From NCBI GenBank assembly GCA_963800865.1, contig CAWDCL010000004.1, positions 1,550,001-1,614,000 of the forward strand: a stretch of DNA of 64,000 nt, in the 5' to 3' direction. Under the pieces are notes generated by a model, which worked only from the letters and a program-made list of their open reading frames with translations, was not told the DNA's origin and did not search any database. The translations under genes were made by a program, and so were the position numbers. The DNA is from JALOKP01 sp963800865. Lineage in GTDB: Bacteria > Acidobacteriota > Polarisedimenticolia > J045. Shown piece after piece: positions 17,111 to 26,951 of this stretch (positions are counted from its first letter, which is position 1; each line of letters opens with the position of its first letter).

Positions 17111-19039
17111 TCAGCGCGGGCGGAGGAAACCGAGCTCGCGCAGCCGCGCGAGGATCGTCTCGCAGCACGCGTCGAGCGGCAGCCGGTCGGTCGGGACGAC
17201 GATCTCCGGCCGGGTCGGCGGCTCGTAGGGGGCGCTGATCCCGCTGAAGTCCCGGATCTCGCCGGCCCGCGCCCGGGCGTAGAGGCCGGTCGTGTCGCGC
17301 GCCTCGCAGACCGCCAGCGGCGCGTCGCAGAAGACTTCGACGAACGAGCCCTCGCCGACCAGCTGCCGCGCCGCCGCGCGATCGGCCTCGAACGGGGCGA
17401 CGAAGGACGCGATCGTGATCAGGCCCAGGTCGCCGGAGAGCTTCGCCATCTCGGCCGCGCGCCGGATGTTCTCGGCCCGGTCGAGCGCCGAGAAGGTCAG
17501 GTCGTGGCTGAGCCCCAGCCGGACGTTGCTGCCGTCGAGCACGTAGGCGAAGTAACCCAGCTCGAACAGGATCCGCTCCAGCCGGTAGGCGATCGACGAC
17601 TTGCCGGAGCGGGGGAGCCCGCTCATCCAGAGCGTGAAGGGGCGCTGGCCCAGGCGCTCGGCGCGGGCCTCGGGGGTGATCGCGCTGCGGTGCGGCGTGG
17701 GGCGGACGTGCGCCCCTTCCGGCTCGGTCGTTGCCGGTGCCGTGTCGAGCAGCATCCCGGCCCCGGCGGTCGCGTTCGTCAACCGGTCGATGAGAATGAA
17801 GGCTCCCATCGCGCGGCTCTTCTTGTAGGGGTCGAAGAGCAGTGGACGCGCCGTCGTCACCGCCGCGCGGCCGATCTCGTTCAGCTCCAACGCCGCGGCC
17901 GGCTCACGGTGCAGCGTGTTGACGTTGACCTTGTAGCGCAGCGCCGTGACCGCGGCCTGGGTCGTCCCGCTGGCGTGCTTCAACAGGTAGGGCCGCCCGG
18001 GGACGAGCGCCTCCTCGGCCATCCAGACGATCATCGCCTCGAACGCCTGCTGGCTGCGCGGCGCGTTGCCCGGGCGGACCAGGACGTCGCCGCGCCCGAC
18101 GTCGAGCTGGTCCTCCAGCGTGACCGTCACCGCCGCGGGGGGCAGGGCCTCCTCGAGTTCGCCGTCGAAGGTGACGATCGACCGGATCCGCGAGCGGTTC
18201 CCCGACGGGAGCGCGATCACCTCGTCGCCCCGCCGCAGGACCCCCGACGCCAGGGTGCCGCAGTAGCCGCGGAAGCGGTGATCGGGGCGGGTGACGTACT
18301 GGACCGGGAAGCGCAGGTCGATCAGGTTCCGGTCGCTCGAGACGTGGACCGTCTCGAGGTAATCGAGCAACGGGCTCCCCTGGTACCAGGGCATCGCGCC
18401 GCCGCGGTGGACCACGTTGTCGCCGCCCAGCGCCGAAACCGGGATGAAGTGCAGGTCCGGCACTTCGAGTCGCTGCGCGAACTCGGAATAGTCGGCGCGC
18501 ACCCGCTCGAAGACCGACTGCGAGAAGCCGACCAGGTCCATCTTGTTCACGGCGACGACGACATGGCGGATCCCGAGCAGCGAGACGATGAAGCTGTGGC
18601 GGCACGTCTGCGGCAGCACGCCGCGTTCGGCGTCGATCAGGATCACCGCCAGGTTGGCGGTCGAGGCGCCGGTGGCCATGTTGCGCGTGTACTGCTCGTG
18701 GCCCGGGGTGTCGGCAAGAATGAACTTGCGCCGCGCGGTCGCGAAGTAGCGGTAGGCGACGTCGATCGTGATCCCCTGCTCGCGCTCGGCGCCCAGGCCG
18801 TCGACCAGCAGGGCGAAGTCGAGATTCCCCGCGCCGGCGTGGCCGAGGCGCGCGCTGTCCCGCTCCAGGGCCGCGAGGTGGTCGTCGGCGACCAGTCCGG
18901 CGTCGTACAGCAGCCGGCCGATCAGCGTGCTCTTGCCGTCGTCGACGCTGCCGCAGGTGATGAAGCGCAGCAGGTCCTTGCGGCCGTGGCTCTCGAGGAA
19001 GGCGAGCACATCCCCCGGCGCCGGATCGCGCTCGATCAT
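17111..19039 (-). CDS. cysNC: Bifunctional sulfate adenylyltransferase subunit 1 / APS kinase
   Basis: The 642-residue fusion has two domains. Residues 1 to about 440 are a CysN-type GTPase with P-loop GSVDDGKST (30-38), DTPGHEQYTRNM and NKMDL; it powers APS formation with CysD. Residues about 455-642 are an APS kinase domain that phosphorylates APS to PAPS, with Walker A GLPRSGKS (474-481), ENIRR and SAPYEPP. The kinase part deviates from the usual GLSGSGKS and has DGSN (502-505) where DGDN is usual. A separate, canonical APS kinase is encoded two genes upstream. It lies 22 nt downstream of cysD. Confidence 0.9.
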   Translation of the reverse strand: MIERDPAPGDVLAFLESHGRKDLLRFITCGSVDDGKSTLIGRLLYDAGLVADDHLAALERDSARLGHAGAGNLDFALLVDGLGAEREQGITIDVAYRYFATARRKFILADTPGHEQYTRNMATGASTANLAVILIDAERGVLPQTCRHSFIVSLLGIRHVVVAVNKMDLVGFSQSVFERVRADYSEFAQRLEVPDLHFIPVSALGGDNVVHRGGAMPWYQGSPLLDYLETVHVSSDRNLIDLRFPVQYVTRPDHRFRGYCGTLASGVLRRGDEVIALPSGNRSRIRSIVTFDGELEEALPPAAVTVTLEDQLDVGRGDVLVRPGNAPRSQQAFEAMIVWMAEEALVPGRPYLLKHASGTTQAAVTALRYKVNVNTLHREPAAALELNEIGRAAVTTARPLLFDPYKKSRAMGAFILIDRLTNATAGAGMLLDTAPATTEPEGAHVRPTPHRSAITPEARAERLGQRPFTLWMSGLPRSGKSSIAYRLERILFELGYFAYVLDGSNVRLGLSHDLTFSALDRAENIRRAAEMAKLSGDLGLITIASFVAPFEADRAAARQLVGEGSFVEVFCDAPLAVCEARDTTGLYARARAGEIRDFSGISAPYEPPTRPEIVVPTDRLPLDACCETILARLRELGFLRPR

Positions 19040-19061
19040 CTCGTGTCCGTCCCGGCGGTGT

Positions 19062-19967
19062 TCAGAAGTAGCCCTCCCGCTTCTTCTTCTCCATCGAGGC
19101 CGCCTCGTCGTGATCGATCACGCGCCCCTGCCGCTCCGAGCTGCGGGTGCGGATCATCTCGTCGATGATCGCCGGCAGCGTGTCCGCGGTCGACGGCACC
19201 GCCCCGGTCAGCGGGTAGCAGCCCAGGGTGCGGAAGCGGACCATCATCGGTCGCGGCGTCTCGCCGGGCGCCAGCGGCAGGCGGTCGTCGTCGACCATGA
19301 TCAGCGCGCCGTCGCGCTCGACGATCGGGCGCTCCCTGGCGAAGTAAAGCGGTACGACCGGCATCTCCTCGACCAGGATGTACTGCCAGACGTCGAGCTC
19401 GGTCCAGTTGGAGAGCGGGAAGACGCGGATCGACTCGCCCTTGCGCAGCTTCGTGTTGAACAGGTTCCAGAGCTCCGGGCGCTGGTTCTTGGGATCCCAC
19501 TGGTGATCGCGGTCGCGGAACGAGAAGACCCGCTCCTTGGCCCGGCTCTTCTCCTCGTCGCGCCGCGCGCCGCCGAAGGCGGCGTCGAAGCCGTGCTGGT
19601 CCAGCGCCTGCTTCAGCGCGACGGTCTTCATCTCGTTGGTGTGGACCTGGCTGCCGTGCACGATCGGGCTGATCCCGCGCGCCAGCGCCTCCTGGTTGAT
19701 GTAGACGATCAGGTCGAGCCCGTTCTCGCGGCAGAAGCGGTCCCGGAACTCGATCATCTCGCGGAACTTCCAGGTGGTGTCGACGTGCAGCAGGGGGAAG
19801 GGGACAGGCGCCGGGAAGAAGGCCTTCTGGGCCAGGCGGACCATCACCCCCGAGTCCTTGCCGATCGAGTAGAGCATCACCGGCTTCTCGAACTCGGCCG
19901 CGACCTCGCGGATGATGTGGATGCTCTCGGCCTCGAGCAGCTCGAGGTGCGGCGGTATCCTGCTCAC
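19062..19967 (-). CDS. cysD: Sulfate adenylyltransferase subunit 2
   Basis: The 301-residue protein is the ATP pyrophosphatase-type catalytic subunit that makes APS from ATP and sulfate together with CysN. It has the PP-loop SIGKDSGVMVRL near residues 34-45, HVDTTWKF, GGARRDEEKSRAKER and the C-terminal SSERQGRVIDHD...KKKREGYF signature, and is full length. Its ATG overlaps the stop of cysC by ATGA, fixing the order cysC-cysD-cysNC in one operon. Confidence 0.95.
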   Translation of the reverse strand: MSRIPPHLELLEAESIHIIREVAAEFEKPVMLYSIGKDSGVMVRLAQKAFFPAPVPFPLLHVDTTWKFREMIEFRDRFCRENGLDLIVYINQEALARGISPIVHGSQVHTNEMKTVALKQALDQHGFDAAFGGARRDEEKSRAKERVFSFRDRDHQWDPKNQRPELWNLFNTKLRKGESIRVFPLSNWTELDVWQYILVEEMPVVPLYFARERPIVERDGALIMVDDDRLPLAPGETPRPMMVRFRTLGCYPLTGAVPSTADTLPAIIDEMIRTRSSERQGRVIDHDEAASMEKKKREGYF

Positions 19968-20662
19968 GGGCGCGTCCGATCCGCGGGGTCGTCCGCCGGG
20001 TCGACCGGCTCGGCCGGGACGGCGAGCCGCCCGCGGCCGGCGAGATGCTCGATCACCCGGGCGACTGACTGGCCGAGGGTGAGCTGCGCGGTGTCGAGCA
20101 CCAGTTCGGGCGCGTCCGGCGGCTCGTAGGGCGCGGAGATCCCCGTGAAGTCGGGCAGCTCGCCGGCGCGGGCCTTGCGATAGAGGCCCTTCGGGTCGCG
20201 CGCCTCGCAGACGGCCAGCGGGGTGTCGAGGAAGACCTCGACGAAGCGCTCGCCGCCGGCGGCCTCGCGGGCGCGCCGGCGGTCGGCGCGGTAGGGCGAG
20301 ATGAAGGCCACGATCGCGATCAGCCCGGCGTCGGCGAACAGCGCGGCGACCTCGCCGATCCGGCGGATGTTCTCCTCGCGGTCGGCGGCCGAGAAACCGA
20401 GGTCGCGGTTCAGGCGGTCGCGCACGTTGTCGCCGTCGAGGACGTAGGCCGCCCGGCCGGCGTCGAGCAGCCGCTTCTCGAGGGCGTGGGCGACGGTCGA
20501 CTTGCCGGATCCCGAGAGCCCCGTGAACCAGACGACGGTCCCATGCTGGCCGAGCAGCCGCGCGCGGTCGGCCGGTCCGACGAGCCCCCGGTGGGGCACG
20601 ACGACGCGTTCCCGGCTCGCGCCGGGCCCGTTTTCCCGTTCCGTTCGACGGCCGGCGTCCAC
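19964..20662 (-). CDS. cysC: APS kinase
   Basis: The 232-residue enzyme phosphorylates adenylylsulfate to PAPS. It has the canonical Walker A GLSGSGKS (48-55), DGDNVRDRLNRDLGFS (76-91), ENIRRIGEV, DPKGLYRKAR and SAPYEPP. It has an N-terminal extension of about 40 residues and a short Pro/Asp-rich tail compared with the usual length of about 200. First gene of the sulfate-activation operon; coexistence with the APS kinase domain of CysNC means apparent duplication. Confidence 0.95.
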   Translation of the reverse strand: MDAGRRTERENGPGASRERVVVPHRGLVGPADRARLLGQHGTVVWFTGLSGSGKSTVAHALEKRLLDAGRAAYVLDGDNVRDRLNRDLGFSAADREENIRRIGEVAALFADAGLIAIVAFISPYRADRRRAREAAGGERFVEVFLDTPLAVCEARDPKGLYRKARAGELPDFTGISAPYEPPDAPELVLDTAQLTLGQSVARVIEHLAGRGRLAVPAEPVDPADDPADRTRP

Positions 20663-20753
20663 TCCGTGTCCTCGCGCTCGCTGCGGCCCCGGAGGGGCGG
20701 CCGGGGGATTCTAGCCCGGATCGCCGCGCGGCTCCGCGTCCGGCCCGTCCCGG

Positions 20754-20782
20754 TTGACCCGGCCCGGCGAGCGGGGTATCTA
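20754..20782 (+). promoter_or_regulatory. Candidate sigma-70 type promoter
   Basis: TTGACC (20754-20759) and TATCTA (20777-20782) are separated by exactly 17 bp and lie about 64 nt upstream of the GTG at 20846. The -35 matches five of six consensus positions and the -10 only three. It lies in the 183-bp divergent gap with cysC. Confidence 0.4.
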
Positions 20783-20845
20783 CACCGCGCCGTGCGCACC
20801 CCGCCGCGACGCCGCGGGCGGCGCGACACGCTCGAGGAGCGCCGC

Positions 20846-22898
20846 GTGACCATCGCGTTCGAGACGGGGACCGACGGAGCCCCGGTCCTGCGCGTCGGCG
20901 CCCGCGCGGTACCGTTCTTTCCGCTGCTCGTCGGGGCGGCCGCCCTCGCCGCGACGGCGAACGTGATCGTCAACGGCTGGACGCTCGACGCCGAGGTCGA
21001 CATCCTCGCCAATCGCCTGGTGCGCGGCCCGGTCTCGGCGCTGCCGGCGTTGCTCACGAGCGACTACACGGCCGGCAGCAACCTGCCGAGCGGCTTCTGG
21101 CGCCCGGTCGTGCTGCTCTGCTACTGGGTGCTGTGGCGCCTCGGCCTCGGCACGCCGATCGCCTTCTACGCGGCGAACGTGGCGCTGCACGCCGGGATCT
21201 CGGTCGGGGTCTTCCACCTCGCGCGGCGGTTCGGCGCGAGCGCCGCGGCCGCCCTCGCCGGCGCGCTGCTCTTCGCCGTCCACCCGGTCCACGCCGACGT
21301 CACGGCCGGGGTGGTCGGCCTCAAGGACCTGCTGGCGGCCGGCGGATTCGTCGGCGGCTACCTGCTGCTGCTCGCGGCGCGCGGCGCGGCCGCGGCCGGG
21401 GACTCGGGCCGCGGGCGGAAGCTCACGGCCGGAGGGCTGGCCTGCTTCCTGGCCGGCGTGCTGAGCAAGGAGAGCGCGCTCGCGCTCCTGCCGTGCGTCG
21501 TGCTGATCGATCTCGCGGATGCCTGGATGCGACGCGGCCAGCCGGCCGCGGCGCCCCGGCGGGGGAAGCGCGCGGGCGGGGCCGGGGCCGGGTCGGCGGG
21601 GTCGCTCCTCGCGCTGCAGTACGCGGGGATGCTGGCCGTGGTCGCGCTCAAGTTCGGGCTGCAGCAGGCATTCCTGGGCGGGACGATCGAGCGCGTCGCG
21701 ATCGACCCCGTGGACAACCCGCTGTCGCTGCTGCCGGCGGTCGAGAGCCGGTTGCAGGCGCTGGCCTTCATCCCGTTCTACCTGCGGCTCCTCGTCTGGC
21801 CGGCGCGGCTGGCGCCCGACTACTCGTACGACTCGTTACCGCTCGCCGCGACGGCGATGCCGCCGGGGGCGTGGCTCGGACTGGCGCTCGCGGTTGCGGT
21901 GTTCGGCGGGGCGGTCTTCGCTTTCGTCCGCCGGGAGCGGTTCCTGCTGGCCGCGCTGGTTCTCGGTGCCGTGACCTATCTGCCCGTTTCGAACCTGGTG
22001 ATCACGCTCGGCACGAACGCGGCGGAGCGCTTCCTGTACCTGCCCTCGATCGGCTTCTGCCTCGCCGCCGGGTGGGCCATCGGCCGACTGCTCGAGCAAC
22101 CGCGGATCCCGGCGCGCCTGGTGTGGGGCGCGCTCGCGCTCCTGGTCGGCCTCGGGATCGTGCGCAGCGACCTGCGCAACCGCGACTGGAGCGACAAGGC
22201 CACGCTCTGGAGCGCGGCGCACGAGGTCGTCCCGCGCAACCTGAAGGTCGTGCTCAACCTCTCGCAGCACCTGCTGGCGCGGGGCGAGGTCGACCGCGCG
22301 CTGGCGATGCTCGACGCCGCGCTGGCGCAGCAGGACCCGCTCCCGGCGACGCAGCCGCTGCTCGCGGCCTACCGCCCGCTGCTGAAGGGTCAGCGCGCCG
22401 CGGCGCTGGCCCAGGCCGGACGCGGCGCCGAGGCGCGTGCGCTGTTCGCGGAGGCGATCGCCGAGGCCCCCGACCAGCCCGACCCGCGGATCCGGCTGGC
22501 GCGGCTCCTCAACCGCGAAGGGGAGAGCGGGCGGGCGCTCGCGGAACTGGACGCGGTGCTGCGGCTCGAGCTGACGACGGCCGAGCTGGCGCGGGTCGAG
22601 GAGGAGAAGCTGATCGCGCTCGCGGCGCTCGAGCCCGGCGGGGGCGACGGAGACCGTCCAGCGGGCGATCCGGCTGGCGCTGGAGGGGCCGCTGCCCGAG
22701 GCGCAGGCGCTGGCCCGCTCGCTCGCCGCGGCGGCGCCGGAGCGGGCGCTGCCGCCGTACCTGCTCGGCTTCGTCGAGCGCCGGATGGGGCGGCCGGACG
22801 CGGCGCGCGAGGCCTGGCGCGCGGCGCGCGCGCGGGCGCCGGGGAGCGGCCCGCTGGCGGCCGAGATCGACCGGCAGCTGGCGCTGCTGGCGCGCTGA
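20846..22898 (+). CDS. TMTC-like polytopic membrane protein with C-terminal TPR repeats (frameshifted)
   Basis: After correcting one frameshift the product has about 680 residues: about ten hydrophobic segments (residues about 30-440) followed by TPR repeats. The segments NLPSGFWRPV and FAVHPVHADVTAGVVGLKDLL resemble bacterial relatives of eukaryotic TMTC proteins (GT-C fold, DUF1736-like). These are putative polyprenyl-phosphate-sugar dependent glycosyltransferases. GTG 20846 follows GAGGAGC. The frame breaks in a G5 run at 22640-22644; removing one G continues the TPR into EGPLPEAQALARSL and ends at 22898. I regard the break as a probable sequence error. Confidence 0.65.
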
Positions 22899-22899
22899 G

Positions 22900-22913
22900 G
22901 CGGCGGCCGCCGC
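22900..22913. terminator. GC palindrome between convergent genes
   Basis: GCGGCGGCCGCCGC directly after the stop of the plus-strand gene is a perfect palindrome that can fold as a 5-bp stem with a GGCC loop. The rest of the 75-bp gap before the convergent MopE-like gene shows nothing else. Confidence 0.25.
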
Positions 22914-22973
22914 GACTCGGTGACGAAGGAGCAACCCGCGGAGTGCTGCCGGCGCCCGCCGCCCGCGCGGCGC

Positions 22974-25803
22974 TCACGGACAGGCAGCGGCCGCCGCGGC
23001 GATCTCGAGGTCCCGGCTCCCGACCTGGGACGCCGCGCCGGAATCGTAGCCCGTGGTCGCGCACTCGTTGCCGGCGCGCACCAGGAACCAGTGTCCGTCT
23101 CCCGCGGCCGGCGCTCCCGGATACGGCAGCGAAGTGCCGACGCCGTCGTTCTGGAGGCACTCCTCGGTCGCCACGGAGAAATCGCCGGCACTGGCTCGCA
23201 GCGCCGACAACCCCCCCCGGACGACGTCGTAGCTCGTGGTGTTCGCGGGGGCGGTCCAGGCCAGCCCGTCGGGACCGACCGAGAGCGCGAGCTCGCCGGA
23301 CGGCGCACCGCCCGGGTCGCCGACGCCGTCGCAGTCGTTGTCGACCCCGTCGCAGAGCTCTGCGTTCCCTGGATAGCGCGCGGAATCGGCGTCGTCGCAG
23401 TCGAGGGTCCCACCGACCCCGTCGCCGTCCGCGTCGACGCCGTCGCCGGCAACGATCCAGCGGAACCCGTCGAGCAGGGCCAGGCTGTCGAAGCTCGGAT
23501 CGCCCTGATCCCAGATGTGAAGGTCCAGGACCACCTCTTCGCCCGGATGGACGGCGCCGCTCGCGGTGCGCCACGCCGTGGCGGCCGCGGTCGTCTCGCC
23601 GTAACCGGTGCCGACCAGCTCGCTCGTTCCGCCGGCGCAGCCGTTGCACACTTCGAATGACGCGGTGTTCCCCGTGAGCGGATGGCCCTCGGCGTCGCGC
23701 ACGACGTTCTGGCCGTGGACCAGGCCGATGAAGTGATCGTTGAAGGGACTGCACGCGTTCGGCCACTCGGAGTTGTAGAACTTGTGATCGAACGCGAAGC
23801 CGTCGGCGTTGGTCGGGACCCGGAGCGTCAGCCGCAGCAGCACCGAGTCGTAGGCTCCCGAGTTGGACGGACAGCCGTCGACGACGACCGGGTAGCCGCC
23901 GGGCGGCGAGACCGACGACCCGCCGGACGAGAAACCGGGCTCCGGCGCGCTGAAGCCCGGGTTGCCGATGTCGCGCGCCGATCCGGACGAGATGGAGGCC
24001 ATCGTGCCGTGCACGCGAGGGGTCACGTTGACGCCGAACGTCGCGAGCACGCCGGCCTGCTGGATCGTCGGGGCGCCCACCCCGTTGGACCGCAACAGCG
24101 AGGCACTGATCAGGCCCCAGGTCCGCGCTGCGATCGGCGGCGACGCGGGGGTGGTCTGGCAGAGGTCCATGGCGGCCGCGAGGTCGAGGCCAGTCACACC
24201 GTTGAACTGGGGGGCCGAGCTGCAATCCGTTGCGCCGGGATTGTCGACGCTGCCGTCGCAGTCGTCGTCCAGGCCGTTCCCCGCGAGCTCCAGCGCTCCG
24301 GGGTTGATGTAGCGGGGCGCGGGGCAGCCGGCGCCCAGCGCGTCGCAGCAGTCGCCGGCGCAGGTGGAATAGCCATCGCCATCGCGATCGGCGCCGACGA
24401 TCGACGGGTCGGCATCGTCGCAGTCGCCCTGGCACTCCGACGAGCCGTCGAAGTCGTCGTCGGTTTCCGCCGCCGGCACGGCCGGCCAGCCCGGGGCGGC
24501 GCAGTCGTCGTTGATACCGTTGCACGGCTGCGGAGCCCCGGGGTAGGTCGTCGCGACCGCATCGTCGCAGTCGCCCTGGCAGGCGCTGAAGGCGTCGCCG
24601 TCGGCGTCGATCTCGTCGGCCGGAACGACGCCGTCGCAGTCGTTGTCCCGGGTGTCGCAGATCTCGGGGTTGCCCGGGAAGCGCGCGGCGTCGGTGTCGT
24701 CGCAGTCGAGGGCCGCCCCGACACCGTCCTGGTCGAAGTCGTCGCCCTGGTCGACCACCGTCCAGCGGAAGTTGTCGAGCAGGGCCAGCGCGTCGACGCT
24801 GGCGTCCTGAAGGTCCCAGATGTGCAGGTCGAGCACGAGCTCCGATCCGCCCCGGATGGCCGCCGCTGGCGGAACGCCACTGCGGTGGCGGCCGCGTTGT
24901 CGGCGAGATAGCCCGTGCCCTGCAACTGGTCGGGTCCCAGCGGGCAGTGGTACACACGTCGAAGGCTGCCGTCTGGACCGTGAGCGGCCTCCCGGCGCCG
25001 TCGAGAGCGATGTTCCCGGCGCCCGGCAGGAGTGCGACGAAGTGGTCGTTGAACGGGGAGCAGACGCTCGGCCACTCGGCCGCGTAGAACTTGTGGTCGA
25101 ACGCCAGGGCGCGGGCATTGGTCGGTGCCCGCAGGCGCAAGCGCAGCAGGACCGAATCGAAAGCACCTGCGCCCTGCGGGCAGCCGGGTTCGTTCAGCGG
25201 GAAAGGAGCGGGAGGCGTCACGGCCGGCCGGCCGGTCGAGTACCCCCCCTCGGGCGCGGTGAAGCCGGGGTCCGTCGGCGTGCGGGCGGTGCCGGAGGAG
25301 AACGAGGCCATGGTTGCGTGGCGCGTCGGCGCCACGAACGGGCCGAAGCTCGACATCACGCCGACCTGCTGTGCCTGCGGCGCCCCGCTGCCGTCGGCGC
25401 GGAGCAGCTGCGCGTCGATCAACCCCCAGGTCCGCTGCGCCGCGGGCGGCAGGGCCGCCGTGGACTGGCAGAGGTCCATCGCCTGGGCCAGCGAGAGGCC
25501 GGTCACGCCGGAGAAGAGCGCCGATGGACTGCAGTCGTCCGGGGACGGGTTGTCGATCGTCCCGTCGCAGTCGTCGTCCTGCGCGTTGCCGGCGATGTCG
25601 TAGGCCCCGGGATTGACGTAGAAGGGGGTGATGCACCCGTCCGCCGCCTGGTCGCAGCAATCGCCGTCCTCGGTGCGGAAGCCGTCATGGTCGAGATCGG
25701 CGGCCCGGGCCGGGGTGGCGCCGAAGGAAGCCGCGGCGATGAAGAGCAGGGCGGCCACGAGTCTGGGCCGCAGGGCAGGCGGGCGTCCGGTCGGGTGCGG
25801 CAT
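22974..25803 (-). CDS. Secreted MopE-like protein with two choice-of-anchor-L-like modules (two frameshifts)
   Basis: Restored length is about 943 residues. A Sec signal (ends TPARAADLD) starts the protein; GAGGAAC precedes ATG 25803. Two copies of one module follow: Asp-rich motifs (DDDCDG, DGDCCD) as in MopE-type metal-binding repeats, an AMDLCQ...RTWGLI segment, and FDHKFY...FNDHF, which resembles choice-of-anchor L domains. Further DxDGDG/DDDCDG repeats separate and follow the modules. The C-terminal 110 residues are a fibronectin-like domain (LAWTAPANTTSYDVVRG) ending in CP. Single missing bases at about 24945-24950 and 24866-24875 break the frame; comparison with the second module shows where the frame resumes. 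Probably calcium-binding and surface-exposed. Confidence 0.75.
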
Positions 25804-25945
25804 GGGCGGTTCCTCGCGCCCAGTAACGGCCGGCCGGCCGGAATCACTCACGGTCCCCGGCGATTTTTCCGAATCGATCGACGAGCCCGGGCACACCCCC
25901 TGGAACCCGCGGCCTCCCTGCCGGGTCCAGGCCTGAGCGGGGCCG
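25804..25945 (-). other. Non-coding gap upstream of the MopE-like gene
   Basis: The 142-bp gap contains a GGCC-rich palindromic run at 25827-25841 and an inverted repeat CGATT/AATCG at 25861-25876. It should hold the promoter of the secreted protein and the end of the ccm/phosphatase transcript. I saw no clear promoter. Confidence 0.3.
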
Positions 25946-26947
25946 CTACGCGGCGCCCCCGTCCGCCAGCGCCGCCAGCACGCGCTCGTGCAGCAGGCCG
26001 TTGCTGACGATCACGCCGCGGTTCCGTGACATCGCACGCCCCCCGCCGAACTCCAGCGGCCGCCCGTCGGCGTCGGTGACGCGCCCGCCGGCCTCCTCGA
26101 CGATCAGCGACCCGGCGGCGTGGTCCCAGATCTTCTCGCGGTAATCGGGAGTGCGCGGCGACGGAAGCCGCAGGTAGAGCGCCGCGTCGCCGCGCGCGAG
26201 CGCCCCGTACTTCGCCTGGCTGTCCATCCGGAGCGGGGGCGCGCCGATGCCGAGCGCGTGCGCCACGACGCCGTGCCGGGCCTGGTCGCTGTGCGCGGCC
26301 TCGACGCTCTCGGCGAAGCGCAGCGCCGGGCCGGAGGCGTCGCGCGCGACGCGGATCGGCGCACCGTCTCCCGCGTCCGTACCGGCCAGCGGCGCCATCG
26401 TCGCGCCCTGCCCGCGGACCGCGACGAAGAGCGTGCCCACGGGTGCCCGCGGGTCGTCCGCGGCCAGCGGAAGGGCGGGGCAGGCGAGCGCCGCCACCTC
26501 GACCCGCCCGTCGACGACCAGCGCGAGCGCGACCGCGTACTGGTCGTTCCGCAGGAAGCCCTTGGTGCCGTCGATCGGGTCGAGCGTCCAGAAGCGGGGG
26601 CCGACCGCGCCGCTGCCGGCGTCGATCCAGTCGCACACGTCGCTCGGGCTCGCGCCGGGGAGCAGCCGCCGCACCTGGTCGGTCACCGCGGCGAGCGTCG
26701 CGGCGCCCGCCGGAGCACGCAACGCGTCGGCGTCCTCCTCGCCGACGATCGCGTCGCCGGGGAAGGCCTCGCGCAGCCGCTGGCAGAGCAGCGCCTGCGA
26801 CCCGAAGTCCGCGATCGTGACCGGGCTGCGGTCGGCCTTCTCGAGCGTGCCGGGGTCGACCCGCTCGGCCCGGACCGCGGCCGCAAGCTTCGCGGCCCGC
26901 CGGACGGCCTCGATCGCGACCTGCCGCTCCAGCGCAAATCGGCCCAC
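25946..26947 (-). CDS. cysQ: 3'(2'),5'-bisphosphate nucleotidase (PAP phosphatase, HAL2/CysQ type)
   Basis: The 333-residue inositol-monophosphatase-fold enzyme has GEEDAD, the metal-binding WTLDPIDGTKGF box and a C-terminal IWDHAAGSLIVEEAGG box. The TKGF form and length (with insertions) fit HAL2-type PAP phosphatases better than inositol monophosphatases. It would hydrolyse PAP left by the sulfotransferases encoded at 15136-17087. It starts 4 nt after the ccmD stop and so appears to be the last gene of the ccm transcript. An inositol- or NADP-phosphatase role cannot be excluded. Confidence 0.8.
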   Translation of the reverse strand: MGRFALERQVAIEAVRRAAKLAAAVRAERVDPGTLEKADRSPVTIADFGSQALLCQRLREAFPGDAIVGEEDADALRAPAGAATLAAVTDQVRRLLPGASPSDVCDWIDAGSGAVGPRFWTLDPIDGTKGFLRNDQYAVALALVVDGRVEVAALACPALPLAADDPRAPVGTLFVAVRGQGATMAPLAGTDAGDGAPIRVARDASGPALRFAESVEAAHSDQARHGVVAHALGIGAPPLRMDSQAKYGALARGDAALYLRLPSPRTPDYREKIWDHAAGSLIVEEAGGRVTDADGRPLEFGGGRAMSRNRGVIVSNGLLHERVLAALADGGAA

Positions 26948-26951
26948 GGGA

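Noticed and set aside
23300..24750. Repeated GTCGTCGCAGTC-like DNA as a possible tandem repeat or CRISPR-like array
   Set aside because: The repetition is irregular and coding: it reflects DDDCDG-type protein repeats in the MopE-like gene on the minus strand.
25827..25841. GGCC-rich palindromic run as an attachment site or origin element
   Set aside because: Short palindromic runs of this composition are expected in DNA this GC-rich; there is no integrase, replication gene or flanking direct repeat.
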